From contig SIJG01000042.1 in NCBI GenBank assembly GCA_023374025.1, positions 496,001-560,000 of the forward strand: 64,000 nt of DNA, given 5' to 3'. The notes beneath the pieces were generated by a model that ran no database searches, had not been told where the DNA came from, and worked only from the letters and a program-made list of their open reading frames with translations. Positions 21,658 to 34,204 of the stretch are shown here, piece by piece. Position numbers and translations under genes: made by a program. This DNA is from Heterodera schachtii. Its lineage: Eukaryota > Nematoda > Chromadorea > Rhabditida > Heteroderidae. Positions within the stretch are counted from its first letter, which is position 1. Every line of letters starts with the position of its first letter.

Positions 21658-24600
21658 AATGGCACAAGTTGACGACGATTATGAAGCGAACAAAAGGGTG
21701 GCGGAGAGTTTGAGGGAGTATATGGGCAGGGTATGTTCATGTTTTCGTGTTTTTTCTTGTCTGCGTTATCTCCAAATCCATTCAGAGGCTAAATGTTGCG
21801 AATGCCTTCGAAACGCCCATTTTGGAAGGGCTAATGGCTGCTGTGAAAGTGGAGCCGCTGCAACGCATTGGCACTGTGTTGGACGGTGAGTCATTCGTTC
21901 GTCGGATGTTTCATTTTTAAGCATTGAAACGGCACTTTTCAGCCAGCGCCAGATGCTATGCATTCCGTGTGGACAACACTTACAGTGCGTAGCCTTTGCT
22001 TTTGAAAATGGACCCTTTGTTAATTGTCAGCATATAAAATATCATACTGAAACTGAGTTGGATTAGTGATGAGTTGTATTGGCTCATTGTCATACTTAAA
22101 ATCGAATGAATCGTAAAATTCATTGGAGTATTATTTTCCTTTTTCAACATTTATTTGTTAGGTGCCTGCTACAAAGTTCTTTCAGCGGCTTCAGGAGGAG
22201 GTACAATTGAACCAACCTTAAATACAATTTACGTTGTATTTAGAGAGAATTGCCCCATTTCAAAACGACGATTGGCCGAACGATCGGGATGAGGTCGAGA
22301 CGGTCAATTCGAACGACGAGGGAGGGGACAAAAGCGGAACAATTGCGAGCGACGAAGATGGAGAAGGGAGCGGCGAAGGAAACAAACAGGACAAAAACAA
22401 ACTGTCGAAGTCATTGGACTCGTCGAGAAAAGCAAAGCTTTTGACGCGAGAGGCTCACCAATTGGCTGAGGGACTTTGGAAGCGATTTGCTTCCGCTCAG
22501 CACTTTGGGGACACGGAAGATGATTTGCATGCATTGTTCGACCAATTATCAACTGATGTTACTGGGACGGTACTGAAACGACGTCTTGGAGCAGTACATG
22601 GGTCGTTGGACCGAAAGGACAACCAATTTTCGATTGAGGATGCCATCTACAGGTGTTTCTGAATGCACACTACTCAATGTTCTCCGCCATGTTAATTTTT
22701 TTGTAAATTTCAGAAAGATTTCAAAGGATTTCGAAGAAGGGTCCGCTCGAAGTTTCGTCAGCAATCAAATTCTGATGAACGACCATGGTTAGTGGTACCA
22801 AAAGGTATCTCCTTCTCATTCATTATGCGCTTACTTTTAGGCAATTTTCTGATTTTGCACACAAATTGGCCGGGGGACGAACCGTCCAATCCGTTGCCTT
22901 CGTTGGTCAATCATCTCTCAGCCGCATCGGCACAATGCCAAACAAAAGCACTTGACCAAATGACTTCTGCTGTGAAACGTGCCCAGTCCAAACGGCCCTC
23001 CGAATTCGCTCTTCTCACTCAAATTTGTGCGGACGATGGGCAGAATTTGCCAACAATCGATTTCCAAGAGGAAAATAGCTACGAACAGCGAATTGATTGT
23101 GGTGTCGATGATTTTGAGAACGACGGCGTTGATGAGGTGGGGTGGCAAGAAGCACCAAGCCCAAAAAAATTTCGGAAGGGGAACCAGGACTTTTTACTCT
23201 GTGAGACCAAAAAAAATGTTTCCAGTGTTTTCACCGCATAAGCGAAAAAGCAGGAATTTGTAGCGGTGCCGATTGGCGTTGCCGGGAAATTTTTTTTTGG
23301 CAATTTAATGAAATATGATAAGAAAATAATACACTAAAAATATATAATTTTTCATTTCGGGCCCCTTCCCCCAAGTTACTCTTCCGTCCTTTGTTGCTTT
23401 TTTATTTTCAAAATTGGGCCACAAAAATATTTTGATGCTAATTAATTTATAGAACTTTTTACTTTTAAGCATGCCTCGACATTGGAAAGTGGTGATGGTG
23501 CGCCTTTGCATTCGTGTCGAATGGCTGTCGATGAAACCATTGCTAATTCGCCTTTTGCTGACTCGGCCATTACTCCTCTCACAAATGGCATAAATGTGCC
23601 CCATGGAAATCTCGAAGATGGTTTAATTGTTGAAACGTTCGGCCAAAACATTGATGAAGGAACTGACAATGAGTCAAAAGCAACCACAGATTACTTAGGG
23701 AGAGATGGGGAGGCATTCGGCACAGAAGTGGTGAGTTTGGCACGGTATTCCTCCCCCATTTAACTTGGCACTCAAAAGGCTGAACGTGAAAAGCAATTGG
23801 CTGGAGGCGACGAGGACATTGGCGATGAACAAATCTGCCGACTAATTGACGAAAACCTTTTGCCGCTCACTCAAACGGACAATGAAAATTTTGTGCCATT
23901 AAAAAATACACTCGTTGAAGATGATTCCCATTGGATGGTTGTTTTTTGGGTTTCTTTTTTAGCATTTTAAAGTTTGTTCTTTAGGGGGATCAAAATGTTG
24001 ACCATGGCTTAGCGCCAACTGATGAAATTCGACCCAAAAAAGGGGAAAACGAAGCGCCCGATTCACGAGGCCGGCAGCGCAAAAGGTATTTTTATTTATT
24101 TTTTTATTTTATGGTATTGGAAACATTCGCAGTTTAATTAACTTCAGCAAAACGTCGTCTGCAAAAGGGAAATGATTTCGAGGAAATAAGCGGAATTGCG
24201 GACGATATGTGTTGGATTCCAAAAAGAGTTGTCAGCTCATTCGTGAAGAGAGCAATAGCGGACATTCAGCGGACATCGCTGGCCAAGCGAAGGTTGGAGA
24301 TGGACGCCGACTTCAGCGACGACACTCCGTTGCCCTTTTTGAACAAGAGACTGACGAGGGACAGGGCCAAACAGCTCGAGTCAATGGCATACGACTCGAC
24401 CAATCTCCTCAGGGCCCGCATTTTCTACAAGGTGGAGAGCAGGATGGTGGGATCCGGCACGGCCTATGCCGAAAAGTGCCGTCGGGGAAATTAGGGTTTG
24501 CGGCCCAATGATTTTTTCATTTTCTCCTTCTTGTCCATCTGATTGTTGTTTTTGCGTTAATTTTTGTTTGTCGGTTAAGAGCCACCTCGGAGTTTGGTCT

Positions 24601-25759
24601 TTCTTTCCCTTTGATGACTCTCTGAAAAGTGTCCGTCTGATCAGTCGGCCCCATTTGCTGCCGCCATTTTCACTGCCTCTCCCTCGCGACGAACAACACA
24701 ACGAATTTATCAAATTTTACCTCGAATTGATGGATGGTCAGGGTACGGCGGATACGGAAGCAGCAGATGTCATTTCCCTGGATAATGGGGAGGAAAATTG
24801 GCAAATGGACGACCAGAACGGCACACTTGGAGACGAAGTTCCCATAGACGCTGAATTTGTTGCTTCTCCGCACATGGCATCAGACGATGGAAGTCCCAAA
24901 CGAAGAAGATGGGGCAGTGACTGCACTGATGAAGAGGACGACGACCAATTGGACACTGGCTTTGGTTTCCTGAACAACATAACTCTGAGGTATTCTTACA
25001 ATCAGTCGTTGGGAAACCAACATTGTTTTTCAGTGAAATAAAGCAAATTTACTATCAAACGAATTTGAATGTGGCAAAAGTGAAGAAGGCGATGCTAAGG
25101 GTCATTTCCTCCCATAAGAAGGTATTTGCATGGTAAATGACTAATTTAATTTAATTGCATGGTAAATGACTAATTTAATTCAATTGCACTAATTTAATTT
25201 AATTGCATGGTAAATGATTAATTTGGTTTCTATCGGTGATCGTTTAAGTGTGCTCCTCCGGCAGTTGATTTTGTGATGGGTTTGGACGACGAAGCTGATG
25301 CAGAAGACCATCTGTCATCTTGTCCATCAGAGGACAATGCTTCGGAACAGATTGAAAGCGATGCTGAAAGTTTGGCTGCCATTTCGGACGATGGGACGCC
25401 AACTGCGGAGGGAATTCAGGTGGGCACCGCCGAGTCATTAGTTAAGGCACTTTGGACAGCACTTTCAGAACACCGCAGCGAAAGCCCGGGGGATCAACAG
25501 CAGAGAGTTATTCGCCAATGTCCCGCGTTTTTTGAATGGAATGACAAAGCGAAATTTGACTGTCACAAATTCATTCGCTGTTCTGCTGCACCTCTGCAAC
25601 GATAAGGTGAGAAAAGGAAGAAAGAAAACACCGACGGATTGGCTATGAAGAAAATTAACCACGCAAATTTAGCAATTCACTTTGGCACAAATGGAAGGAG
25701 AGAATAAATTAGTCGAAGGGCATTCTATGGCTGAGTTCTTCGTGAAATTTCCAAATTGA
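21658..25759 (+). CDS. Condensin complex subunit H (kleisin, NCAPH/barren type)
   Basis: Multi-exon gene; the first ATG supported is at 21658 (MAQVDDDYEANKRVAE). The strongest block is IGTVLDASARCYAFRVDNTY followed by CYKVLSA, which matches the GTLDAS...YAVRVD...YRVL signature of condensin I subunit H. Next come an acidic linker, FEEGSARSFVSNQILMN, long Asp/Glu-rich central exons, then the C-terminal winged-helix part that closes the ring on SMC4 (IYYQTNLNVAKVKKAMLRVI; TNSFAVLLHLCNDK). The last exons need a 49-bp intron at about 25421-25469 and a second at 25607-25671; stop at 25757. In C. elegans the orthologue is DPY-26, shared between mitotic condensin and dosage compensation. The N-terminus and two central junctions (near 22000 and 23200) are uncertain. 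An intron holds a hairpin-module fragment at 23263-23285. Confidence 0.78.
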
Positions 25760-25952
25760 TTCCGAGGACTTTGTATCTCACAAATCCGAAACCGATCTCC
25801 AGACAAATTGTATTGTATAGTTTATTATTGTTTCTACATTCTTTTGCTGAATACGAATGTGGTAAACAAAGAATATCAAATGGAATGACTGGTTATACTG
25901 TATGTGATAATAAATCAGCTTTCATTTCGCCAGTTCTTCTTCCCCTCCGTGT

Positions 25953-26669
25953 TCAAATGAAGTCCCTTTCCTCCCCAGCAAAGATCGTCTCCAAATTGAG
26001 CACTCCGCTGTTGGGAACGGATGCACACATTTCGTTTCTCTTTTCCCACTTACACTTCAAAAGTTCGTCTGGCCAACCCTCCGTTTGTGATGTATTGGCT
26101 GGGGATGCGCAGTTTCACTTTGCGTTGTCCTGCAATGCTTCTTCCCCTTTGGGTTATCCTCCATAATCCCCCCCCCCTCACCTGGCATGATCCCATCGTC
26201 ACAGTCGTGATCTGTTTTGTTTGTTTGTTTTTTGCCATTATAAATCCCCGCCCCCCGACGACTGACAAATCTTCAGCACGGGGTCAATGTTTGTCAGTTC
26301 GCGTGTCGACCCTCCCATTTGGAAGGAGCCGGAAGAGTCGGTAAACGCCTCGTCAAGCCTAAAGAAAGGATGTTTGGCAAGTGTCACTGGTGGGAAAGAA
26401 CCGACACGTCGTCGGGGTCGGGCCCGTCGTCCTCGTCCCACAACTGAACGTACGTTCTCCGCAAGTGTCTCCTCCCCTCTTCCCCCCCCCCTTGGGCCCA
26501 CCTTCACTTTGACCCCCGAGGCGGGTCTGTTCCCACAACGGAGTTGGCCACGTACGGCCACCGCCTGCTGCCGCATCGCTTGTCCACAATTGGCCATTAT
26601 CATAATGAGGCCCAAAACAATTAAGAGGGAATGGCGAGTGCCAGCGATGCAATTGTGCACGAGGGGCAT
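25953..26669 (-). CDS. Transthyretin-like secreted protein (TTL/ttr family)
   Basis: The start at 26669 gives a signal peptide (TRHSLLIVLGLIMIMANCGQ then A-MRQQ). The mature part has all the TTL landmarks: VRGQLRCGNRPASGVKVK, then after a short intron LWDEDDGPDPDD, AFTDSSGSFQMGGSTRELT, IDPVLKIYHDCDDGIMPG, RKVKLRIPSQYI, and GVLNLETIFAGEERDFI before the stop at 25953. This family is nematode-specific; members are secreted and one C. elegans member bridges apoptotic cells to engulfing cells, while others are implicated in parasitism. Five or six exons. The join between the DPDD exon and the next exon is off by one base if the usual TTTCTTTAG acceptor is used; an acceptor 9 bases later (GACGAG) restores the frame at the cost of a conserved LDE. 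Confidence 0.85.
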
Positions 26670-27000
26670 TTGGTGGAAGTCAAAGGGAAAGGGACGGACG
26701 GAATTGGAGTCACAAAAAGAGAGAATGAGAATGGAGAGACGAAGCGAACAGTGCCATCCATATAAACACGTCGTTATCAGCAAAATTGTTGTTTACCCAT
26801 TCGAGTGATATTAATGGCAAAGAAACGGAAAAGGGCCCAAAAATGAAAAACCAAAACAAAGGAGGACCTTTGGCAGTGACAAATGGCCGATCACTTTATC
26901 ATTCCATCGTATTTTCATGATACGGTCGAAAGAACAGACAAAGAAATAAATAAATGTCAAATGAGTAATGCACGTACAATAAAAATCCCCATTTGTCGTC

Positions 27001-30000
27001 TCACATTTGGGAACTCGTTGTCGGTTTCTGGGATTGGCCAGCTTTCTGCTGATTGTTGGGACGCTTCTCCAACTCAAACAAATACATCACGTCATCCTTG
27101 CTCAAATTGCCCAACTTTTTAGCGGCACTAAAAGAATTTCTGAATATTACCCCAAAGAACTGACTGAATTCACCCTTCTAAAACTGAGGTGGCCATGGCC
27201 TTTTTCTTCTCCTGCAATTGGAGTACGCGCTGTTCAATGGTCGAGGCACACACAAATCTGAAGCAATTCGATAGGTAAGCAGCAGAGGGCACGTCCACCA
27301 CTCACTTGTGGACGAACACATTCTTCTTCTGGCCCAAACGGTGGATTCTGTCGGACGCCTGCAACTCCAACGCGGGGTTCCAATGCAAATCAATCATAAA
27401 CAAATGATTTCCCCCAATCAGATTCTAAAATTAATAATAGTATTGGTCACATTTAAACCCAAAAGCAAATACCAATCCAACGCCGCCGGCGGTCAATGAC
27501 AAAAGCATCACTTTGGGCCCCGTGTTGGTTCTGTTGAAAGCATCCACCCTTGACTGACTGAAGCAAAACAGAAAATTCACGCCTTTTCGACCGAAAAACA
27601 AACCGTTCTTCCGTGCGCACTTCTCCCGTTATGCTAGTAAAAGAGATGGCCTTTTGTCGCAAGTGAAATTCAATGATAGCCAACATCGAAGTCCATTGGC
27701 TTACGATAACGCTAAAAATGAGAGGGCGATGAAAGCAAAAGTTTTATTCCGAAAAGGTTTTATTTCAGTTTCTGGTACCCGTTTTACCATTTGTCACCGT
27801 TCTGAACGACTCCATCCAAACGGTTCATCAAAGCGTTCACCTTAAAACAAAAAGAAAAATGGACGAGACTCTTGAATACTTTGGTGCTTTGGTGTTCCTT
27901 CTCAAAAAGGAGTTCGATTTGCTGCCCTTCGTCCTTTTCCGGCTCCTCATTTCTCTCGAGGGCTTCTTCTTCGAGACTCATTTGAGCCATTGACATTTCG
28001 AGGGCTTTCGCAACTAAATTCTCCGCATCGCTGTCCGTCTCGCCCTCGTCTTGTTTAAATGCGTCAATGTCAATTGCCTAAAAAATCAGAGTCAATTAAC
28101 GTTTGCTCACTGCTTTATATACTGAAATTGTGTAAAGAGTACTCACATTCCTGGTCAGAGACAGGTGAACACACGCCTGACGAAGTCGGAGCAGCAGTGA
28201 GAGAATGCAGGAGTAAGCTTTGAAATTGGCATCGACGGCCATCCGAGCACCGCCCCCTTAAAAGAAGCACCGATTTTGCACCCAAAACCGCGACAAATAA
28301 CCGACCAATGAATGGGTTTTTGATTTTCGCCCCGGGCTTAAACCGCCGAAGAGTGCCACAGCCACCAAATGCACCGTCTCGAAGCAACTCGCGCACCTTC
28401 TGCCTATATTGGGTAGTCTCAGAAATTTGTTACCCTCCCTTAATCTCGCCCCCTATTTTAGTACGGTACGTCTTAACTTAATGAATCCAAACAAGAATTA
28501 GAAAAGGATTACTTGGATGCCTCGAACAAAATTGAATAACAATGCTGTTCAAGTTTTTGGAGTTCCAGGGTGACCAGCTCGTACTTCTTTGGTTGCAGGT
28601 CAACCTGACAATGAGTAATTTATTGTTCGACTGTCTCAATTTGACCTGTCCAAACTCACAATCGGTCGGTTCGTTTCCGTACAAATTTGATTTTTGGTAC
28701 GACGGAGCAGAATACTCTTCACAATCACATTCAACCTTTGAGCACTTGTTCCTTAATCATTTAATTAAAACAACTTTTGTGGGAAAGGTATAAAACCTGA
28801 CGAAGTCATAATGAATTCCTTCCACATTTTCTCTTCGGAAAAGGGAGAAATTCTCAAAAAGCTTAAAAAGGAAACCCGTTGGCTTTTTGTTCCAATTTCA
28901 GCTTTTTGAGAAACTCACCGTATGAGTGAGAAAAGGTCCCAAAGTTTGTTGTGAATGGGCGTCCCCGTGAGGCACCACCGATGGACGGCCTCCAAAGCGC
29001 AGCAACAATGGAACTTCTGCGAATTCTTGTTCCGAATTTCATGGGCTTCGTCGAGAATAATGCGCTCCCATGCAATTTTCGCCAGCACAGAGGAAGGAGC
29101 CCTGGGAAACTTAAACAAGGCAATGAATTTAATTAGGTGACAAGTCGTCGGTCGCCAACTTTTCTGCTCATTCTCTTCCCGTGGAATTTCCCCGCTGCGC
29201 TCTCTCCGCTGTCATCCGCCCCAATCAAATTCATCCGTTGGTTCTTCAGTTCACTGGCCAAGGTATCGTAAGTGGTGATGACCAAGTCGTATTTGATGAG
29301 TCTAATCGAAAATTGAGATTTATTTCGCAGAGGGTATAATTTTAATTTTGTAAAAATTCAGTGGGTTTTGTGAGAAAGAAAAAAATATTCCTCCTCTTTG
29401 ATGAATTGGGTGGGGGGGGGGGGCAAACATGGACAAGGGGAGGTGGGGGGGGGGGGGGGGGTTGTGACGCACCCCCTGGGATATATGGTCTAAATCTGAT
29501 TGGTTGACAAAATTTGAACCGTTTCTAAATTAACAGAGAGAAACGATTCGGTATTATTAGGTTGTCTCATTTACATCCTTTATTGGCACAACTTTTGTTC
29601 TCATGCTTTTTTTTTTTGACAAAGGGGTAAATTATTATGAGATGACCCAATATAAAATGCGTCTTCCATTTGGAATAGAATTGTTTTGCCCACCTCTCCA
29701 CTGAAATGTCACGTTTCTGCTTCGGCCCATGGAAAATGTGCACTTTCAAGTCGCCCTTCACCCGATCACGGACTTCCTTCTCCCATTGGAAAATGAGTGA
29801 GGCCGGCGCGACGACCAAAGTCGAATTGGCGGGAATTAATGAGGCACCTGCGAGTCCCTTTCTCTTAACATGGAATAAACCGGGAGAAAGGACCTTCGAT
29901 GTATCGTCGTCTGAGTTTTGTGTCCATTCGAAGCATTTCGGCAGCATTTGTTTTCCGTTCATTCTTTTTGTACAAAATCAGTGAAATCATCGCCAACGTT

Positions 30001-31283
30001 TTGCCAAGTCCCATATCATCCGCCAAAATTCCACTGGGCGGTATTTGCTGTTCACGCCAAAGTAGCCAAGTGAGCCCCGTCTTCTGATGGGGCAGCAAAT
30101 CCACGCGAAGTCCATTCGGCGAATCTGTCGCCACATTTTCGGGCAGAGTTGAAAGAGAACTGAACGAGTGAATGCTTTATCACTTGGGGGGGGGGGGGAA
30201 CACAAACCTATGCATGGCATTGATGACGTCATTGGACACTGATGAGATTTTCATGAATCTTTCATCAGTCATTTTTCCACCAAAAAGGCGACCAGGTTGG
30301 ACAGCTAAAAATCAGTTTCTGTTAGGTCAAAAGTTCTAACTTACGCATTGCATTGTAAATTTCGGCACGATTTTGATCAGAAACTATGGTTGGTTGGGAA
30401 AGTAAGATGGTTCGTGGCACATTGCCTAAAATCCTTTGTAAGTGGTGAATTGTAAAGTCTGAGGCACTCGCCGGGGATATTCTTGCGGCCTTCAATTCTG
30501 TTCGGTAAAGCTCCAACTTTATCAGCCGCTTCTTCGTCTTCATCAATCAGCACACTTTCCCCCTCACTTTGGCTGTCCCCGACTGTTTCGATGTCTTCCT
30601 CCGTCTCTTCTTCGGCTGTTGTCTCACTCGAATTGTGCTCGACTTGGGCCTCCTCTTCGCTGCTCCTCTCACTTTCCTCTTCACTTTGAACTTGAAGCTG
30701 TCGTCCTTCGTCGGTTCCACTTGAATCAGATAACACTCTCTTGCGATTTTGGTCTTCTTCAGCTGCCAAAATCGAATTTTGTTCATTTTGTAGGTTTTCG
30801 TTTCCATTTGGCGAACTTGACACAATGCTGTCCTCGACATCCGAAGAGATAATTTTCTTCGCTTTATATTTGTGATCGTTTTTCACGTGAATTGGAGAAA
30901 GCGAACATTCGATAATTTCCTTTTCTGCGATGAGTTTGAGCACGAAGTTACTTCTGACACTGAAGACAACACTTTTTTCTGCCGATTTTCTTGCCCTTCT
31001 TCCTCAAATGAAAATCCGTCCGAACTTTTCTTGTCGTAAAAGAAAAGGTCCGGCATTGTCTCATTTGACAACGATTCTTCAGCAGAAATTGGTGTTTTCT
31101 TACTGGCAGGAGAAGCTGAGATCGTATTGTTCTGAAAAGGGTCAAATTTTTAACTAATGTACGAACACTGACTTTTTCTTTGAGTAAAGGTCTTTTTTTC
31201 AGATATTGGCACGTGGATGTGGGCATTGGAGTAGAAGTTGCAGAAAAATGTTGGAAGCTAAAATCATTAACTGTCCGATCCAT
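27001..31283 (-). CDS. SNF2-family ATPase, TTF2/lodestar type
   Basis: The first exon (31173-31283) starts [14 protein letters not shown]; the next exons are Ser/Glu-rich. The ATPase follows: [38 protein letters not shown] (Walker A), [28 protein letters not shown] (DEAH box), [85 protein letters not shown]. The C-terminus is [20 protein letters not shown] and a polar tail ending at 27001. Order and wording fit transcription termination factor 2 (TTF2), which releases RNA polymerase II from DNA using ATP, notably at mitosis. More than ten exons with short introns; two contain long G tracts (29407-29461 and 30187-30199). Confidence 0.87.
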
Positions 31284-31329
31284 TGTAAATCTGAAAAGCG
31301 TTGTTCTTATAATCCCCTCTCCAAGACCT

Positions 31330-31536
31330 CTCTCACATAATTTCCAAAAAAAATCGCTATTTTTTCCAAAAATCCTCAAAAAATAGGCTCAAAATCGAAG
31401 TTTGATCATTTTTGGATAAAATCTGTTCACAAATTGTATTTAAATTTTCAAAAAAATTTTCCAGCGGCACCTATCGGCACCGCCCGACTCCTCCTATCCT
31501 TCCTCCCCCCAAGCCGAAATCCTGGGACTGTCCTTG
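31330..31536. mobile_element. Truncated family 1 element
   Basis: Reverse-orientation relative of 768-1224: internal sequence, the hairpin module at 31461-31485, then a terminus CCTGGGACTGTCCTTG (degenerate form of the family 1 end). The other terminus is missing. It lies just upstream of the TTF2-type gene start. Confidence 0.7.
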
Positions 31537-31539
31537 GAT

Positions 31540-32307
31540 CAGATTCTCAGTATTAATAAACAAAATACACAGAGCGAGCCAATTTTGAACTCAAATTCAA
31601 ATTTAAAAATAATTTTACATAATCGGAACGCCAAATTATTAAATCTAATTTGAAGTTTTCCTTTTAAAAAAATGTTAGATCTATATAGTGTCTACTTTTT
31701 ATTGTCTTTCTTAGTACACATAGTACATAGAAGTAGCACTCGAACCTAGGATCTTTGATTTTTTTTCCATCGTAAATTTATTTAAATTTTTTAAATAATA
31801 AAAACCGTCATTTTATTAAATAAAATTTGGTTTTTGGTACTAAGAAAGGCAAAATTTGCCAAATATTCCTGTTAACAAACTACTCTATTTTACCCGGCGA
31901 CGCCTATCGACACTACACCTTCCCTAAAATTTTTTGGGAGTGTACCAAAAATTTAACGATTTTTTGACTAATTTTTTATTATTTTGTCTTTTAGAGAAAG
32001 AATTAAAATTTAAATACCTATTAGGTAAATATATTTCTATTATTTAATAAATTATTAAATTGCTCCCGCTCTCACTGGGACTCCCGTTAAAAATAGACGG
32101 GATTTTTACGAGAATCCCGCTCCCGATAATTTTGGACTCCTGCATTTTTCACCGGGCTCTAGTTTTCCCATGGTTGAATATATTAAAATTCCGCATTTTC
32201 ATCAAAAAATATTGACTCGGCCTGAAAAGCTTCGGAATCGGAATTCAGTCCCTCCCATTATGTATGTGTTCGTGAGTTTATGACTTTCCTTTCAAGTCCA
32301 GTCCAAC

Positions 32308-32338
<31 letters not shown>

Positions 32339-32628
32339 TTCTCCCACTTGTCGCGACCGCTCTCAACTCTCTCTTGCCCCACTTTACATAGCTTTCAATC
32401 AGAGTAGACGATGAAAAGTAACGAATGACACAACAAATAAAAAATTTAAAAACGAACGAGTGGATAGAAAGAAGAGAGCTTCGGATGGAGCTTGAAAAAT
32501 GATCAGAAAAGAAAACCGTCCATTACTCACACACATAAAAATCGATGCTCAAAATTCAACGCTCACATTTAAAAAAAATAACTCAAATATTATAGAATAA
32601 TAAACCAATCTACGGTATATAATTCAAC
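31540..32628. other. Intergenic; poly-C tract
   Basis: AT-rich sequence between divergently transcribed genes. It holds a weak hairpin-module relic near 31899-31925, a poly-C run of more than 30 bases at about 32308-32338, and the upstream region of the cofilin gene. No gene seen. Confidence 0.6.
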
Positions 32629-33538
32629 ATGTCGTCTGGTGTAATGGTAAATTCCGAATGTCAAAACGCTTTCCAACAACTTTCGGAAGGGAAACGCTAT
32701 CGTTACATCATCTACAAAATAGTGGACAAGGAAGTGATTGTTGAGGTGGCAGTTTCTTCGGAAGACGTAATAAGAGAATAGGAATTAATTTGACCATCTG
32801 ACAGCAAAATATTTTCAGATTGGCTCCACTGGAACTGAAAGTTATGATGACAATTCAAAGGCCGCGTATGAAACATTCGTGAAAGACCTCAAGGAGCGAA
32901 CTGAGGGTTTTGTGGACTGTCGCTACGCAGTGTTCGACTTCAAATTCCAGACACAGCGCCCCGGCGCAGGCACTTCCAAGATGGATAAGATTGTCTTCAT
33001 TCAGGTTTTACCAAATTTGTTTTTTCGGTATTCACTGTTTTAGCTTTGCCCGGACGGTGCGTCAATCAAAAAGAAAATGCTTTATGCTTCATCTGCGTCG
33101 GCCATCAAGGCGTCTCTCGGAACCGCTAAAATTCTGCAATTTCAGGTGAATAGAAGCCGGAAATAAACTGTGAAAGACTAGGGATGTTAATTTGCATTTT
33201 CGTAATAATATCTGGTAGTCCCCCCCTCCCCTCTTTCTAACACAAAATTTTTGTCCGTAAAAACTCATAAAATGTTTTCATGGGGTTTTCGAGATCCCTC
33301 CATACGAAAATTACATCTATTTTCGAATCAATCGCTTTGAATTTTGGTCCGAAAATGGACTCGTGATCATTGAAAGTTATTTTCTTTATATTCATGCTAA
33401 TCTTCAAGGATTTTCTTAGGGCAATTGTTTTATTTTTATTTTCATTATCTTTTTTTAATAATTGAGGTGTCTGATGAGTCGGAAATTGCCCACAAGGAAT
33501 TGCTGAGCAAGCTGAACGACAAATACCGCGACAATTGA
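32629..33538 (+). CDS. Actin-depolymerising factor/cofilin
   Basis: Four exons: 32629-32766, 32819-33004, 33044-33145 and 33467-33538, with consistent phases. Starts MSSGVMVNSECQNAFQQLSE; next YRYIIYKIVDKEVIVE, CRYAVFDFKFQTQRPGAG, MDKIVFIQLCPDGASIKKKM and LYASSASAIKASLGTAKILQ, ending SKLNDKYRDN. The length (about 165 residues) and the MDKIVFI...CPD...IK.KM.YASS core are the ADF-homology fold that binds and severs actin. C. elegans UNC-60 is the counterpart. The third intron (33146-33466) is AT-rich and larger than the others. Confidence 0.95.
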
Positions 33539-34204
33539 ATGATTGGTTGGGATATGATGTCCTGCACATTCCTCTCAATTTTTGTCATTTATACCCAAAT
33601 TTAATGACGCTTTTATGTTAAAATCAAATCATGTCACTTGATCGCCACAATATGTTTATTTTAATATCGGGTGGATAAATAAGACAGTAATTCATTCATA
33701 TTCGAGAAAATCTTTGTTTTCATAATTCCGTTTATTTACTATTTCAAAAAAGAATTATCATAATTAAATGAATTTGTGTTGTTAAACATAGAAATGCAAC
33801 ATAAAACAATCCATTTCGGCAAAACGATACAGTAATGTGCTAAAGTTATGGTAATTTGCAAAACCATACCGTAGTTACACAGAAAGACGGTGGATGAGAA
33901 AAACTAAGCATAAAAGAAGGAAAAATGAGGGAAAGGCGAAATAAAACAAATTTTTAGCAGGATTGAGGATTTCGATATATTAAAACACTATTTAGTTATT
34001 GAAGCTATCGGTAATTAAACTATTGCTAATTTTTAACCTCTCTAAACTATAAAAACCCAATATGGATTTGGCTGCTAATTGTAAGAAAGAAATAACTTCA
34101 AAAAAGGGCACCGATATTCTCTTGTCCCTTTTTATAGTGATTAATTTTATCTGAAAAGTCGGCAGAAAAAAAGACATTTTCTGCTTTCGGTCCAAATACG
34201 AATA
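33539..34204. other. Intergenic; 3' region of cofilin
   Basis: AT-rich; AATAAA-like signals (for example near 33676 and 33724). No gene seen. Confidence 0.6.

Noticed and set aside
32629..32660. tRNA A-box-like TCTGGTGTAATGG
   Set aside because: It is the start of the cofilin coding sequence.
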